Source: Methanobacteriota archaeon (GTDB lineage Archaea > Micrarchaeota > Micrarchaeia > Anstonellales > J096). From it: 13,008 nucleotides of DNA. The notes beneath the pieces are model-generated. The model searched no databases. It saw only the letters and a list, made by a program, of their open reading frames with translations, and was not told the DNA's origin. Location of the stretch: positions 1 to 13,008 of the forward strand of contig RFJG01000050.1 in the NCBI GenBank assembly GCA_003694965.1, written 5' to 3'. A program made the position numbers and the translations under genes. Of the stretch, positions 1 through 6,737 are shown one piece after another (positions within the stretch are counted from its first letter, which is position 1; the number at the start of each line of letters is the position of its first letter).

Positions 1-209
1 ACTGGCACCTCTACTTGGCCGTCTGTTGGAGTTAGGAGGCTCTTTTTCTGGCCGTCAAAAATTCCTATAGCCACTATTTTCATCTTTGCTGAACCGTGCT
101 TTCCGGGCTTAGATATGTCTATGCTCACAACCTTGCAGGGTATGTCATCAATGACAAGGAACCTGCCAACCTTGAGGTCCTTTGCCTTTACTCTGTTAGT
201 GTCTCCCAT
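1..209 (-). CDS. eif5A: Translation factor aIF5A, N-terminal part (runs off the window edge)
   Basis: Sixty-nine codons are visible from the ATG at 209; the 3' end lies outside the window. The factor binds the ribosomal E site and helps peptide-bond formation at difficult sequences such as polyproline. The decisive feature is the hypusination loop SKPGKHGSAK at residues 33-42, where Lys37 would be converted to hypusine or deoxyhypusine. The SH3-like N-terminal domain reads MGDTNRVKAKDLKVGRFLVI and continues through DDIPCKVVSI. It is the last visible gene of the ribosomal run and starts 2 nt after the eL15 stop, so it is presumably co-transcribed. Identification is very secure from the loop; only the C-terminal OB domain is unseen. 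Confidence 0.95.
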   Translation of the reverse strand, partial: MGDTNRVKAKDLKVGRFLVIDDIPCKVVSIDISKPGKHGSAKMKIVAIGIFDGQKKSLLTPTDGQVEVP

Positions 210-211
210 TA

Positions 212-742
212 TTACAGCCTCTGTTTTCTCCTTCCCTTGGCCCTTAGGCCCCTTGCCTTCTTAGCTGCAGAAGTAAGGCCACGGAAAGCCCTGCCGACTC
301 TCTTGACTATGTTCTTAGTAAACTTATCAAGGGACTTCTCTTCCCTCTCTGCCAATATAACTTCATAAAACTTGTGCTGGCCGTCCTCCCCCACATAGTA
401 GGAGTTTATGACCTCTGCATTCCTGTGCTTCCTCGCTGCCTTTTGCTCAGCTGCTACCTTCTGGTTAAAGGAAGGCTGCACATAGCGGTAGTTGTGCCTT
501 GCAGACCTGCCAGCTTTGGGGTTCCTCCTCTTCCTAAGTCCCTTATCTATGCGAACCCTCACAACGAATATGCCCTTCTTAGCCTTGTAACCGAGGCTTC
601 TTGCCCTTGCCAAATTCGTTGGTCTCTCTACCCTAACAACAGTGGGAGACTTCCTCCAAGTTGAGAGCCTCTCCCTAAAATGGGTTGGCCTCTCCTTGTA
701 TTCTTCTTGAAGTGTCTCCTTTATGTAATTGTAAGCTCCCAT
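212..742 (-). CDS. rpl15e: Large ribosomal subunit protein eL15
   Basis: Archaeal/eukaryotic-type 50S protein of 176 residues, the usual archaeal length being about 190. It begins MGAYNYIKETLQEEY and carries the family's basic core, including the stretches RLSTWRKSPTVVRVERPTNL and RARSLGYKAKKG and a C-terminal block rich in Arg/Lys (RAKGRRKQRL). An in-frame GTG at 751 would add three residues, but that GTG is the core of the SD site (GGTG, then 6 nt, then ATG), so 742 is preferred. The gene follows NAC by 9 nt and precedes aIF5A by 2 nt. Confidence 0.96.
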   Translation of the reverse strand: MGAYNYIKETLQEEYKERPTHFRERLSTWRKSPTVVRVERPTNLARARSLGYKAKKGIFVVRVRIDKGLRKRRNPKAGRSARHNYRYVQPSFNQKVAAEQKAARKHRNAEVINSYYVGEDGQHKFYEVILAEREEKSLDKFTKNIVKRVGRAFRGLTSAAKKARGLRAKGRRKQRL

Positions 743-751
743 AATTAGCAC

Positions 752-1066
752 CTATTCCTCTTGTTTTAACATAATAGCTTTAGCTATATCTCCTTCTGCC
801 TTTTTAAGCAATTCGGTTGCCTCATCCTTACCCACTCCTGCCTGCTCCATAACAAGAGATATGTCCTCTTCGTTGTAAGGCAATTCTTCTGCCCTTCCAA
901 CAACTTGATATATCATCTTGCCCTGCATGTTCATCTCAACTACTTGAGGCTTTTTTATGACAAGAGTGGAGGTAGCAGTCTTAATGGTAACCTCCTCAGC
1001 ATCCAGCTCCTTTGTCTTTATGCCGAGCTGCTTCATCATCTTCTGCATCTGCGAAGGATCCATCAT
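752..1066 (-). CDS. nac: Nascent polypeptide-associated complex protein (archaeal NAC)
   Basis: Archaeal homologue of alpha-NAC, which forms homodimers, binds the ribosome near the exit tunnel and contacts emerging chains. The 104 residues show the expected order: a Met-rich N-terminus (MMDPSQMQKMMKQLGI), the NAC barrel at about 25-65 (TIKTATSTLVIKKPQVVEMN, then YQVVGRAEEL), and a C-terminal UBA helix bundle at about 72-101 (EEDISLVMEQAGVGKDEATE). Two ATGs in a row (1066 and 1063) are possible starts, with a GAGGGG upstream in the eS1 end. The gene starts 2 nt after the eS1 stop. Its place among ribosomal genes fits its role at the ribosome. Confidence 0.95.
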   Translation of the reverse strand: MMDPSQMQKMMKQLGIKTKELDAEEVTIKTATSTLVIKKPQVVEMNMQGKMIYQVVGRAEELPYNEEDISLVMEQAGVGKDEATELLKKAEGDIAKAIMLKQEE

Positions 1067-1068
1067 AG

Positions 1069-1698
1069 TTATGCTACCCCTCTTGCTGCCTTGGCAACAT
1101 CTTTTAAGTCTTCAACAACTTCAGACTTCCTTATAACGAGATGAGTAACGGGCGTTATCTTGTTAACTTCCTTAGCCACTTCCTTTGCGAACTTGCCAAG
1201 AAGGACCTCCCTAAGCAAATCCTCTTTGTTGAGAGTGCTTGCCTTCTTCTTGATGTTCTCAACAAGAGCTGCCCTGACATTTTTCTTGAGAACAGAAGAG
1301 ACCTTCCTGAATGTTACGAGCATCGTCTTGAAACGAATTCTCTTATTGTCTTTTGTTGATACATCAACAACCTCGTGTATTACGCTCTTCCTCCTCCTAG
1401 CTAGAGAGCGTAGATAGCTGAAAGCAGTATCGTGGCCAGCAAAGGATGTGTTGGCGTTATCCTCCCCAACAGAGACAACCCTCAACTTGACAGTGGTGTA
1501 GAGGGAAGATGGGTCAAGCTTTCCATCCTGCAACTCCACAAGGGACAGTGGGATTATCCTCATGAGCAAGTTCTCTGACTTTGAGGAGAGAAGTTCCCCA
1601 ACAACCTTGTTGCCAAACAACGAAGGAGCAACGATATTATAGGTCTTTCTCTGCTTTGACTTATCAACTTTTTTTGTTCCCTTTTTTCTTCTTGCCAT
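1069..1698 (-). CDS. rps3ae: Small ribosomal subunit protein eS1 (S3Ae)
   Basis: A 30S protein of 209 residues at the mRNA exit side of the platform. Family features include the basic N-terminus MARRKKGTKKVDKSKQRKTY, the segment NIVAPSLFGNKVVGEL, and RRRKSVIHEVVDVSTKDNKR in the middle. The longer reading from GTG 1707 (adding Met-Ile-Phe) is rejected because that GTG lies in the SD sequence AGGTGAT, 4 nt before ATG 1698. The same AGGTGA also supplies the uS15 stop codon, so the two genes are tightly coupled (5 nt apart). In many archaea eS1 sits close to uS15, in agreement with this order. Confidence 0.96.
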   Translation of the reverse strand: MARRKKGTKKVDKSKQRKTYNIVAPSLFGNKVVGELLSSKSENLLMRIIPLSLVELQDGKLDPSSLYTTVKLRVVSVGEDNANTSFAGHDTAFSYLRSLARRRKSVIHEVVDVSTKDNKRIRFKTMLVTFRKVSSVLKKNVRAALVENIKKKASTLNKEDLLREVLLGKFAKEVAKEVNKITPVTHLVIRKSEVVEDLKDVAKAARGVA

Positions 1699-1703
1699 AA
1701 AAA

Positions 1704-2162
1704 TCACCTAACCAAAGCGGCCGCCTCATCTACCTTATACTTCCACGTAGCTGGTATTATGTGCCTCTTCTTGTAGTATTTTGCCAACCTATGAACCTTT
1801 GAGACGACATTGTTGTACTTGACCTTGTTATGAACATCTTTCCTATTCTTTTGAAGGTGTTGATACATCTTAACTGCTTTCTTGAGGAGGTTGAGCATAT
1901 CCTCTGGGAACCTTGAATAGAGCTTCTCTTCTCTAAGGAATTGCACCATCGTCTTGCCAGTAAGGCCCCTGAAGGACGGAATACCATACTGGTCTCTCAA
2001 TATAATACCTATCTGGGCAGTTGTATGTCCTTGCCTATAGAGTTTCCTCACTAAGTCCTCAATCTCCGCAGGAGAAGCCTCGACAAAGTCTGGCTTGCTC
2101 ATAGCCCTCCCGGGCCTCCTGCTCTTACTCTTCCCTCTTTTCTTTGAATGTAATTTTGCCAT
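1704..2162 (-). CDS. rps15: Small ribosomal subunit protein uS15
   Basis: Archaeal-type uS15 of 152 residues, longer than the bacterial form because of an N-terminal extension (SKKRGKSKSRRPGRAMSKPD) and the segment EIEDLVRKLYRQGHTTAQIG. The core that binds 16S rRNA helices is at about 85-150, with LVR at the very end. It starts at ATG 2162, 4 nt after the rdgB stop; the SD GGTGAT contains that stop codon (AGG-TGA) and lies 3 nt before the ATG. No anomaly is seen in the protein. Confidence 0.97.
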   Translation of the reverse strand: MAKLHSKKRGKSKSRRPGRAMSKPDFVEASPAEIEDLVRKLYRQGHTTAQIGIILRDQYGIPSFRGLTGKTMVQFLREEKLYSRFPEDMLNLLKKAVKMYQHLQKNRKDVHNKVKYNNVVSKVHRLAKYYKKRHIIPATWKYKVDEAAALVR

Positions 2163-2166
2163 AACA

Positions 2167-2697
2167 TCACCTTGTGGCTTGAAGATAAGATTTCAATGCC
2201 ATTAAGGAGTAATATCTATGGGATAGTTTAGTTTTTAAAGCTTGGTCTTCTGCAAAGGTTTTTTCATAGCCTTGAGGTATGAATATTGGGTCATAAGCAA
2301 ACCCTCCAGTACCTCTTATCTCTTCTGAAATTACTCCCTTAACAGCTCCTGAAAATAACTTAATGCCATCGCCATCAACATATGCTATCACAGATTTAAA
2401 ATGAGCAGAACGGTCTTCCTTGCCCTTCATAAGAGAAATTATGCCCTCCAAACCTATCTTAGAATGAACTATGGAAGAAAGGCTCCCGGGAAAACCTTTA
2501 AGAGCATCTATGAAAAGGCCAGAATCCTCAACAAATAAAGGAGCTTCAAATCTCTTTGATGCTTCAAGTGCCTTGTGCATGGCTATGTGTTCAAGAGAAC
2601 CTCGTGGCTCCTCTAGGTCAAGCTCAGCCTGCTCAACATCGCCGAGGATTTCCTTCGCCTCTCTGAACTTTCCGCTGTTGGAGGTAACGAATAGCAT
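2167..2697 (-). CDS. rdgB: XTP/dITP pyrophosphatase (Ham1/RdgB family)
   Basis: Predicted house-cleaning nucleotidase that hydrolyses XTP, ITP and dITP to the monophosphate plus pyrophosphate, keeping deaminated purines out of nucleic acids. The 176 residues carry the family signatures: the N-terminal loop FVTSNSGKFREAKEIL, the metal/base pocket FVEDSGLFIDALKGFPGSLS near residues 56-75, and GTGGFAYDPIFIPQG near 130-145. ATG 2697 is chosen over TTG 2700; it overlaps the aIF1 stop as TGATG, with GAGGTGG 4-5 nt upstream. This enzyme is found beside uS15/eS1 in several archaea, so its place here looks conserved rather than recently acquired. Confidence 0.95.
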   Translation of the reverse strand: MLFVTSNSGKFREAKEILGDVEQAELDLEEPRGSLEHIAMHKALEASKRFEAPLFVEDSGLFIDALKGFPGSLSSIVHSKIGLEGIISLMKGKEDRSAHFKSVIAYVDGDGIKLFSGAVKGVISEEIRGTGGFAYDPIFIPQGYEKTFAEDQALKTKLSHRYYSLMALKSYLQATR

Positions 2698-3011
2698 CAA
2701 TCCACCTCTTCTATTATGTCCTTCTTATAGCCAAGAGCTATTAGTATGTCCTTGACTTTTTTCTTGTGGTCCCCTTGTAATACTATGGAGCCGTCCTTTA
2801 TGGCCCCACCACAGGCGAGCTTCCTCTTAAGAGCCTTGTATATCTCCTTTATCTGAGATTTCTCTATGCCGTCCACGACAGTCACATATTTGTTAAACTT
2901 GGCCTTTGTCCTCGATATCTTAATCCTGTGGACGGCCCCTTCCCTCTCTATTGCCTTACAGACGCAAAGGTCTTTAGGCAAATTACAAACAGAACAAATA
3001 TCAACACTCAA
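2697..3011 (-). CDS. sui1: Translation initiation factor aIF1 (SUI1), TTG start
   Basis: Homologue of eIF1, which binds the 30S P site and checks start-codon selection. The 104 residues begin with a four-cysteine knuckle (Cys6, 9, 16, 18) seen in archaeal members, followed by the SUI1 fold at about 25-100, including KFNKYVTVVDGI, LKRKLACGGAIKDGSIVLQG and a C-terminal IALGYKKD. The only start in frame that keeps the cysteines is TTG at 3011, with GGTGGTG 8 nt upstream inside the uL29 end. The gene follows uL29 by 3 nt, the usual archaeal position. The uncommon start codon of a start-fidelity factor is noted separately. Confidence 0.94.
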   Translation of the reverse strand: MSVDICSVCNLPKDLCVCKAIEREGAVHRIKISRTKAKFNKYVTVVDGIEKSQIKEIYKALKRKLACGGAIKDGSIVLQGDHKKKVKDILIALGYKKDIIEEVD

Positions 3012-3014
3012 AAG

Positions 3015-3197
3015 CTACGCACCACCAGATCTCTTTTCCCTTATTATGGTTTTTATCCTTGCTATTTGCTTCCTTATTGGCCTTGCCTTGGATGCTTCAG
3101 CGTCAGAAATAGCGATGATTTCTTTCCTGAGCTCCTGCTCTTTGGCGCTCAACTCCTCTATGCTCAACTCTCTAAGCTGCTCTAGCTTCTTTTTCAT
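3015..3197 (-). CDS. rpl29: Large ribosomal subunit protein uL29
   Basis: Sixty-residue two-helix protein near the exit tunnel, the usual length. The sequence MKKKLEQLRELSIEELSAKE and the later PIRKQIARIKTIIREK match the family helical hairpin. It starts inside the uS3 gene (26-nt overlap), with GAGGTGA 6 nt before ATG 3197, so its SD lies in the uS3 coding sequence. Such an overlap implies translational coupling. It is followed 3 nt later by aIF1. Confidence 0.95.
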   Translation of the reverse strand: MKKKLEQLRELSIEELSAKEQELRKEIIAISDAEASKARPIRKQIARIKTIIREKRSGGA

Positions 3198-3861
3198 CTT
3201 TCCTCACCTCTTGGGGAGCAACTGTTTCCTCTACAATGCTCTCCTCCACCTTATTCTCCTCTACCAAATCGGGTTTTATCATTGATAGGAGTTCCTTCTT
3301 CGCTATCCTTACATTTATACCTATTATTCCTGCCTTTGTGACGGCGCTGTAGTTGCATAGGCCAACATACCTTGCGGGGTCGCCTGCTTTTGGAACAAAA
3401 CCAGAAACAACCTTTACTTTTCTGGCCTTGCTACCCTTTGCTCCTAGCTTACCAACAGCGACGATCTCAACACCAAGAGCCCCTGCGCCCATCACATCCC
3501 TCATGAGCCTGTATAGGACACCCTTAACTCTCCTACCTCTCTCTATGTTCCTCGCTGCTCTCTTAGCTATTATGCGCGGCTCGAGCCAAGGTTCCTTAAC
3601 CTCTATTATGCTTATCTTGGGGTTGTCTATGTGGAAATCATTCCTTAGGAGCATTATGAGCCTCTGCATCATCCTGCTCCTCCTGTTTATGAGCCTCTTA
3701 GGGTCAAGCATTTCTATGAATATGCGCGTCTCAACAGGAGACTTCTGTATAGAAACGCCTGCAACCCACACGTTCTCCAGCTCCTTCTCAAGGAACTCTG
3801 CGATGCGGGACTTAATAACTGCATCCTGTATGAATTTCTTCCTTATGCTCTCCATAACCAT
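3172..3861 (-). CDS. rps3: Small ribosomal subunit protein uS3, with a degenerate KH loop
   Basis: A 30S head protein lining the mRNA entry channel, 229 residues. The N-terminus (IRKKFIQDAVIKSRIAEFLE) and the C-terminal domain (EPRIIAKRAARNIERG, then VMGAGALGVEIVAVGKL) are clear family matches. The KH type II loop, which normally reads I-G-R-[KR]-G, here reads INRRS at 58-62, so both loop glycines are lost. The last 35 or so residues are acidic/polar (EENKVEESIVEETVAPQEV). ATGs at 3864, 3861 and 3855 are all possible; 3861 gives TGATG overlap with uL22 and 5 nt from GGTGAT, while MESIRKKF at 3855 fits the family N-terminus equally well. Confidence 0.94.
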   Translation of the reverse strand: MVMESIRKKFIQDAVIKSRIAEFLEKELENVWVAGVSIQKSPVETRIFIEMLDPKRLINRRSRMMQRLIMLLRNDFHIDNPKISIIEVKEPWLEPRIIAKRAARNIERGRRVKGVLYRLMRDVMGAGALGVEIVAVGKLGAKGSKARKVKVVSGFVPKAGDPARYVGLCNYSAVTKAGIIGINVRIAKKELLSMIKPDLVEENKVEESIVEETVAPQEVRKDEKEARAA

Positions 3862-4559
3862 CATGAATCACCTTGACCATTAGTTGCTTCCTTCTTAGCA
3901 GGTTTTGCCTTAGCCTCCTTTCTCTCTGCCTTTTTCTCCTCTACTGCTTTTTCCTTGCTTTTCTTAGGCTGTTCTACTGCTTTTGTCGTCTCTTCCGGCT
4001 CTACCTTCTTTTTCTCTTCTGCCTTTGTGGGTTTTGCCTCTTCTTTAGTTGGCTTTGCTGTCTTTGTTGGCTTTGGCTTTGCTTCTTTCTTCTTCTCTTC
4101 TGGCCTTCTTTGCATAACGACAAGCTCAACCCTAGCCAACTCATAGTCGTGCCTTCCTCTCCTTCCCTTTGGCTGAACTCTATAATATGTCCTTTTCTTG
4201 TTGGCACAAGCGTGTTTTACGACGAGGTCAAACTCATTAGCTCCTTGTTGTGTCGCGTTAGCAACTGCATTCCTAAGAACTGCCAGCACTATGGCTGCTG
4301 CTTTCCTTGGATAACGGCCTTTCTGTCCCTGTAGCTCTCTCCTATGGGCGAGTTTCTTGTTGTGCTTCCTATACCTAATAGGTAGCTCTCCCTTAGCTGC
4401 CTTTTCCAAGAGCTCAAGAGCTTGTTCAACCTTCTTATACCTTATGTTGTCGCACACTGCTCCCAAGTCCTTGAAAGAAGCATTGACCTCCTCTATCCTT
4501 GCCTTCCCTACTATGTAATTGTCATCTTTTGGGATTAACATCGTATATGCCATAATCAT
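3861..4559 (-). CDS. rpl22: Large ribosomal subunit protein uL22 with a long charged C-terminal tail
   Basis: A 50S protein reaching into the exit tunnel, 232 residues. The first 150 or so residues form the family core: KVEQALELLEKAAKGELPIR, a run HRRELQGQKGRYPRKAAAIV, and the C-terminal strand YYRVQPKGRRGRHDYELARV. After about 152 comes an extension of some 80 residues made almost only of Lys, Glu, Ala, Pro and Thr, with three KPTK units. Start choice is open: ATG 4559 overlaps the uS19 stop (TGATG) with AGGAG 7 nt upstream, while ATG 4553 lies 4 nt after GTGAT. The tail is probably disordered and exposed. Confidence 0.95.
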   Translation of the reverse strand: MIMAYTMLIPKDDNYIVGKARIEEVNASFKDLGAVCDNIRYKKVEQALELLEKAAKGELPIRYRKHNKKLAHRRELQGQKGRYPRKAAAIVLAVLRNAVANATQQGANEFDLVVKHACANKKRTYYRVQPKGRRGRHDYELARVELVVMQRRPEEKKKEAKPKPTKTAKPTKEEAKPTKAEEKKKVEPEETTKAVEQPKKSKEKAVEEKKAERKEAKAKPAKKEATNGQGDS

Positions 4560-4969
4560 CACTTCGCTCCTACGAACTTGCTACCTCTCGTAGCACCTAT
4601 ACCTGGGTTTGAGTGTCCCTTGAACTCTGTTGAGTAGGAGTACTCCGATAGCCTGTGGCCCAACTTATCTATTGTTATCTCTACTGGCTTCCACTCCTTG
4701 CCATTATAGACGTGGAAGGTTAGGCCAAGCCACTCTGGAATTATCACTGCCTCTCTTGTATGTGTCCTTATCGGCTTATTTACTCCTTTCTCTATCTTCT
4801 TCCTAACAGAATCTATGAGCTTCTTGAATTGGACATTAGTGCCGGCCAGTGCTCTCTTGAGGGCTCTCCTTGGCCTTGATTTTATCAATGCCATAAAGTC
4901 CTCCAAGGGCATTTTCTTCAATTCCTCTTCACTATAACCCTTAAATATGTCTTTTTCTCCCTTAGCCAT
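4559..4969 (-). CDS. rps19: Small ribosomal subunit protein uS19
   Basis: A 30S head protein of 136 residues with the archaeal/eukaryotic N-terminal extension (FKGYSEEELKKMPLEDFMAL, then SRPRRALKRAL). The conserved core includes IRTHTREAVIIPEWLGLTFH and the signature LGHRLSEYSYST near 104-115, ending in a glycine-rich GATRGSKFVGAK tail. ATG 4969 overlaps the uL2 stop as TAATG, and GGAGGTG lies 7 nt upstream within uL2, giving strong coupling. Confidence 0.97.
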   Translation of the reverse strand: MAKGEKDIFKGYSEEELKKMPLEDFMALIKSRPRRALKRALAGTNVQFKKLIDSVRKKIEKGVNKPIRTHTREAVIIPEWLGLTFHVYNGKEWKPVEITIDKLGHRLSEYSYSTEFKGHSNPGIGATRGSKFVGAK

Positions 4970-5715
4970 TATTTAGCACCTCCGCTCTTTCTCTGCTTCC
5001 TACCAGTGTGCTTCGCCCTTATGTGGCCAACCTTCTGACCCGGTACGGCATTCTTATTGACAGTGGTCGGCTTACCTTCGTGGTGCTGCTTTCCACCGAA
5101 TGGGTGGTCGTAAGCGCTCATCTTTACACCCCTGCTCTTAGGCCATAGCCTGTTCTTTGCCCTATGCTTATAATAAGCAACTCCTGCCTTGAGAAGAGGC
5201 CTCTCCTTAATACCGCCGCCAGCAGCGACGCCCAATTGAGCCCTTGCCTTCCCATCAACTGTTATGAGCTTATTGCTAGGCAATTTCAACTGAACCTTTG
5301 AACCGTCTTTCATCACAACAAGGGCATATGTGCCAGCAGAGCGCACAAACTTACCGCCATCTCCTGGCAATTTCTCAACATTATAAACATACATTCCCTC
5401 AGGAACAGAAGAAAGAGGCATTACATTTCCCATCTCAAGAGAAGCTGAGGAGCCGAGCTGTACTTCTTGACCAAGCTTCATACCCTCGCATGCTATGATG
5501 TTAGAGACTTCTCCATTCTCCAACATCACAGAAGCTATTATGGCATTCCTCGCGGGATCATCAACGAAATTGATGACTTGTCCCCTAAGGAAGCCCTCTT
5601 TCTCAGCCTCATCATAAGACCTGTAGGAGAGCTTGAGCTTGTATTTATGGCTCTTTGCCTTATATTTGGGTTGCTTCCCCTTACCTCTTATCTGTTGCTT
5701 AAGTTTCTTACCCAT
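4969..5715 (-). CDS. rpl2: Large ribosomal subunit protein uL2
   Basis: Core 50S protein of 248 residues needed for subunit joining and the peptidyl-transferase centre. The OB-fold N-terminal part (YDEAEKEGFLRGQVINFVDD, then PARNAIIASVMLENGE) is followed by the SH3-like domain and the signature MSAYDHPFGGKQHHEGKPTT, which contains the conserved His of the DHPFGG motif. ATG 5715 lies 5 nt after GGTGAT and 12 nt after the uL23 stop. Length and motifs are ordinary for archaea. Confidence 0.97.
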   Translation of the reverse strand: MGKKLKQQIRGKGKQPKYKAKSHKYKLKLSYRSYDEAEKEGFLRGQVINFVDDPARNAIIASVMLENGEVSNIIACEGMKLGQEVQLGSSASLEMGNVMPLSSVPEGMYVYNVEKLPGDGGKFVRSAGTYALVVMKDGSKVQLKLPSNKLITVDGKARAQLGVAAGGGIKERPLLKAGVAYYKHRAKNRLWPKSRGVKMSAYDHPFGGKQHHEGKPTTVNKNAVPGQKVGHIRAKHTGRKQRKSGGAK

Positions 5716-5727
5716 AAAATATCACCA

Positions 5728-5970
5728 TCACGCCACATTAAGAGAAGTTGCGAGCTCCTCTACATTGACGTCCTTTGCGAACTTGACATAGGCAACCTTC
5801 CTGCCCCTTACTATATGCGTCCTTACATTATCCACCTTAGCATTAAAAAGCTTTTCTACCTCGTCTTTTATGGACTGCTTCGTTGCTCTGCTGTCTACTA
5901 CAAAAGGTATTGTGTTCTCCTTTGTTGTGAGTTTGAGAGCTTTTTCAGTCCTAACAACTCCCTTTATCAT
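5728..5970 (-). CDS. rpl23: Large ribosomal subunit protein uL23
   Basis: Exit-tunnel rim protein of 80 residues; it is the docking site for SRP and nascent-chain factors, including NAC, which is encoded further down this run. The sequence MIKGVVRTEKALKLTTKENT and the later RGRKVAYVKFAKDVNVEEL match the family. ATG 5970 overlaps the uL4 stop (ATGA). A GTG at 5979 would add three residues, but it is the SD core (GAGGTGG, 5 nt before ATG), so it is rejected. Confidence 0.96.
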   Translation of the reverse strand: MIKGVVRTEKALKLTTKENTIPFVVDSRATKQSIKDEVEKLFNAKVDNVRTHIVRGRKVAYVKFAKDVNVEELATSLNVA

Positions 5971-6725
5971 TCGTTCCACCTCTTGGAAAGCTCCTCTATG
6001 GCCTTCTTAGTAAATACTGTGAGCCTCCCCGCGTGTGTCCCAGGAGCTAAGTCCTTGACTTTGAGAAGAGCCGTCGTTGTGGCATCAGCTCCCGCTATGT
6101 TGGAAGCTGCTTTAACAATGGAAAGTTCCTCCTTGCCCGCAACAACTAAAGCTGTCTTGGGGTGTTTCTTGTTGCGCCCTCTCTTAATGGATGCCCTTTC
6201 CAAATCAGCTGGGAACAGCTTGGAAAACAAGGAGTAGAGCTCTTTTGTCTTTGATATGTTGCCCTCTATTATTATAGGGACATCACCATCTATCTTGTGG
6301 CCTCTCGCAATAACAAGCTCCTTATTCGCTGTTGCTCCTATGGCGCTCCTAAGGGCAAGGTCGTGCTCCTTCTTGTTAATTTTCTCAGCAAGTTTCTTGG
6401 TTGGCTTGGGTGGGTGTGCCCTCCTACCGCTAACTGCTGATGGTATGTACCTAACCCTGCCCGGAACTCCTCCACCGAAGAATTCCCTGGGCAACCTTGA
6501 TTGACCCCTATTCTTCAATGTAGCGTATGCCTCTTTCCTACCTATATAGCGAGCGCTAGTCTCAAGCCCTGCCCACCTGTAGCTTCCTTTTGGTTGGAAG
6601 AGCTTGCTTTCCTCAGCAAGGACTGCCCTCCTTATTATCTCCTCTCTATAATCAGTAGAGAAGACTGGAGGGAGGGCTAGCTCTCCACTTTCCTTGCCAT
6701 CAACACCATATACTTTTGCTTTCAT
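5967..6725 (-). CDS. rpl4: Large ribosomal subunit protein uL4
   Basis: A 50S protein of 252 residues with a long loop that reaches the exit-tunnel constriction. Family features are the start MKAKVYGVDGKESGELALPP, the loop basic segment RQ-type region reading QSRLPREFFGGGVPGRVRYI, followed by GRRAHPPKPTKKLAEKINKK, and the C-terminal domain with TALVVAGKEELSIVKAASNI. The archaeal/eukaryotic type is clear. ATG 6725 lies 4 nt after GGTGAT; the GTG at 6734 is part of that SD site. It follows uL3 by 12 nt. Confidence 0.97.
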   Translation of the reverse strand: MKAKVYGVDGKESGELALPPVFSTDYREEIIRRAVLAEESKLFQPKGSYRWAGLETSARYIGRKEAYATLKNRGQSRLPREFFGGGVPGRVRYIPSAVSGRRAHPPKPTKKLAEKINKKEHDLALRSAIGATANKELVIARGHKIDGDVPIIIEGNISKTKELYSLFSKLFPADLERASIKRGRNKKHPKTALVVAGKEELSIVKAASNIAGADATTTALLKVKDLAPGTHAGRLTVFTKKAIEELSKRWNE

Positions 6726-6737
6726 AAATATCACCTA

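Noticed and set aside
2471..3285. Plus-strand ORFs opposite rdgB, aIF1 and uL29
   Set aside because: All are antisense to recognised genes and lack SD sites or recognisable motifs.
3873..4334. Plus-strand ORF of 153 codons rich in Leu, Cys and Phe that looks like a membrane protein
   Set aside because: It is the antisense of the Lys/Glu-rich uL22 tail, whose AAG/GAA codons read as Leu/Phe/Ser on the other strand.
5467..6237. Plus-strand ORF of 256 codons
   Set aside because: It lies antisense to uL2, uL23 and uL4, all certain genes, and shows no family motif or start signal.
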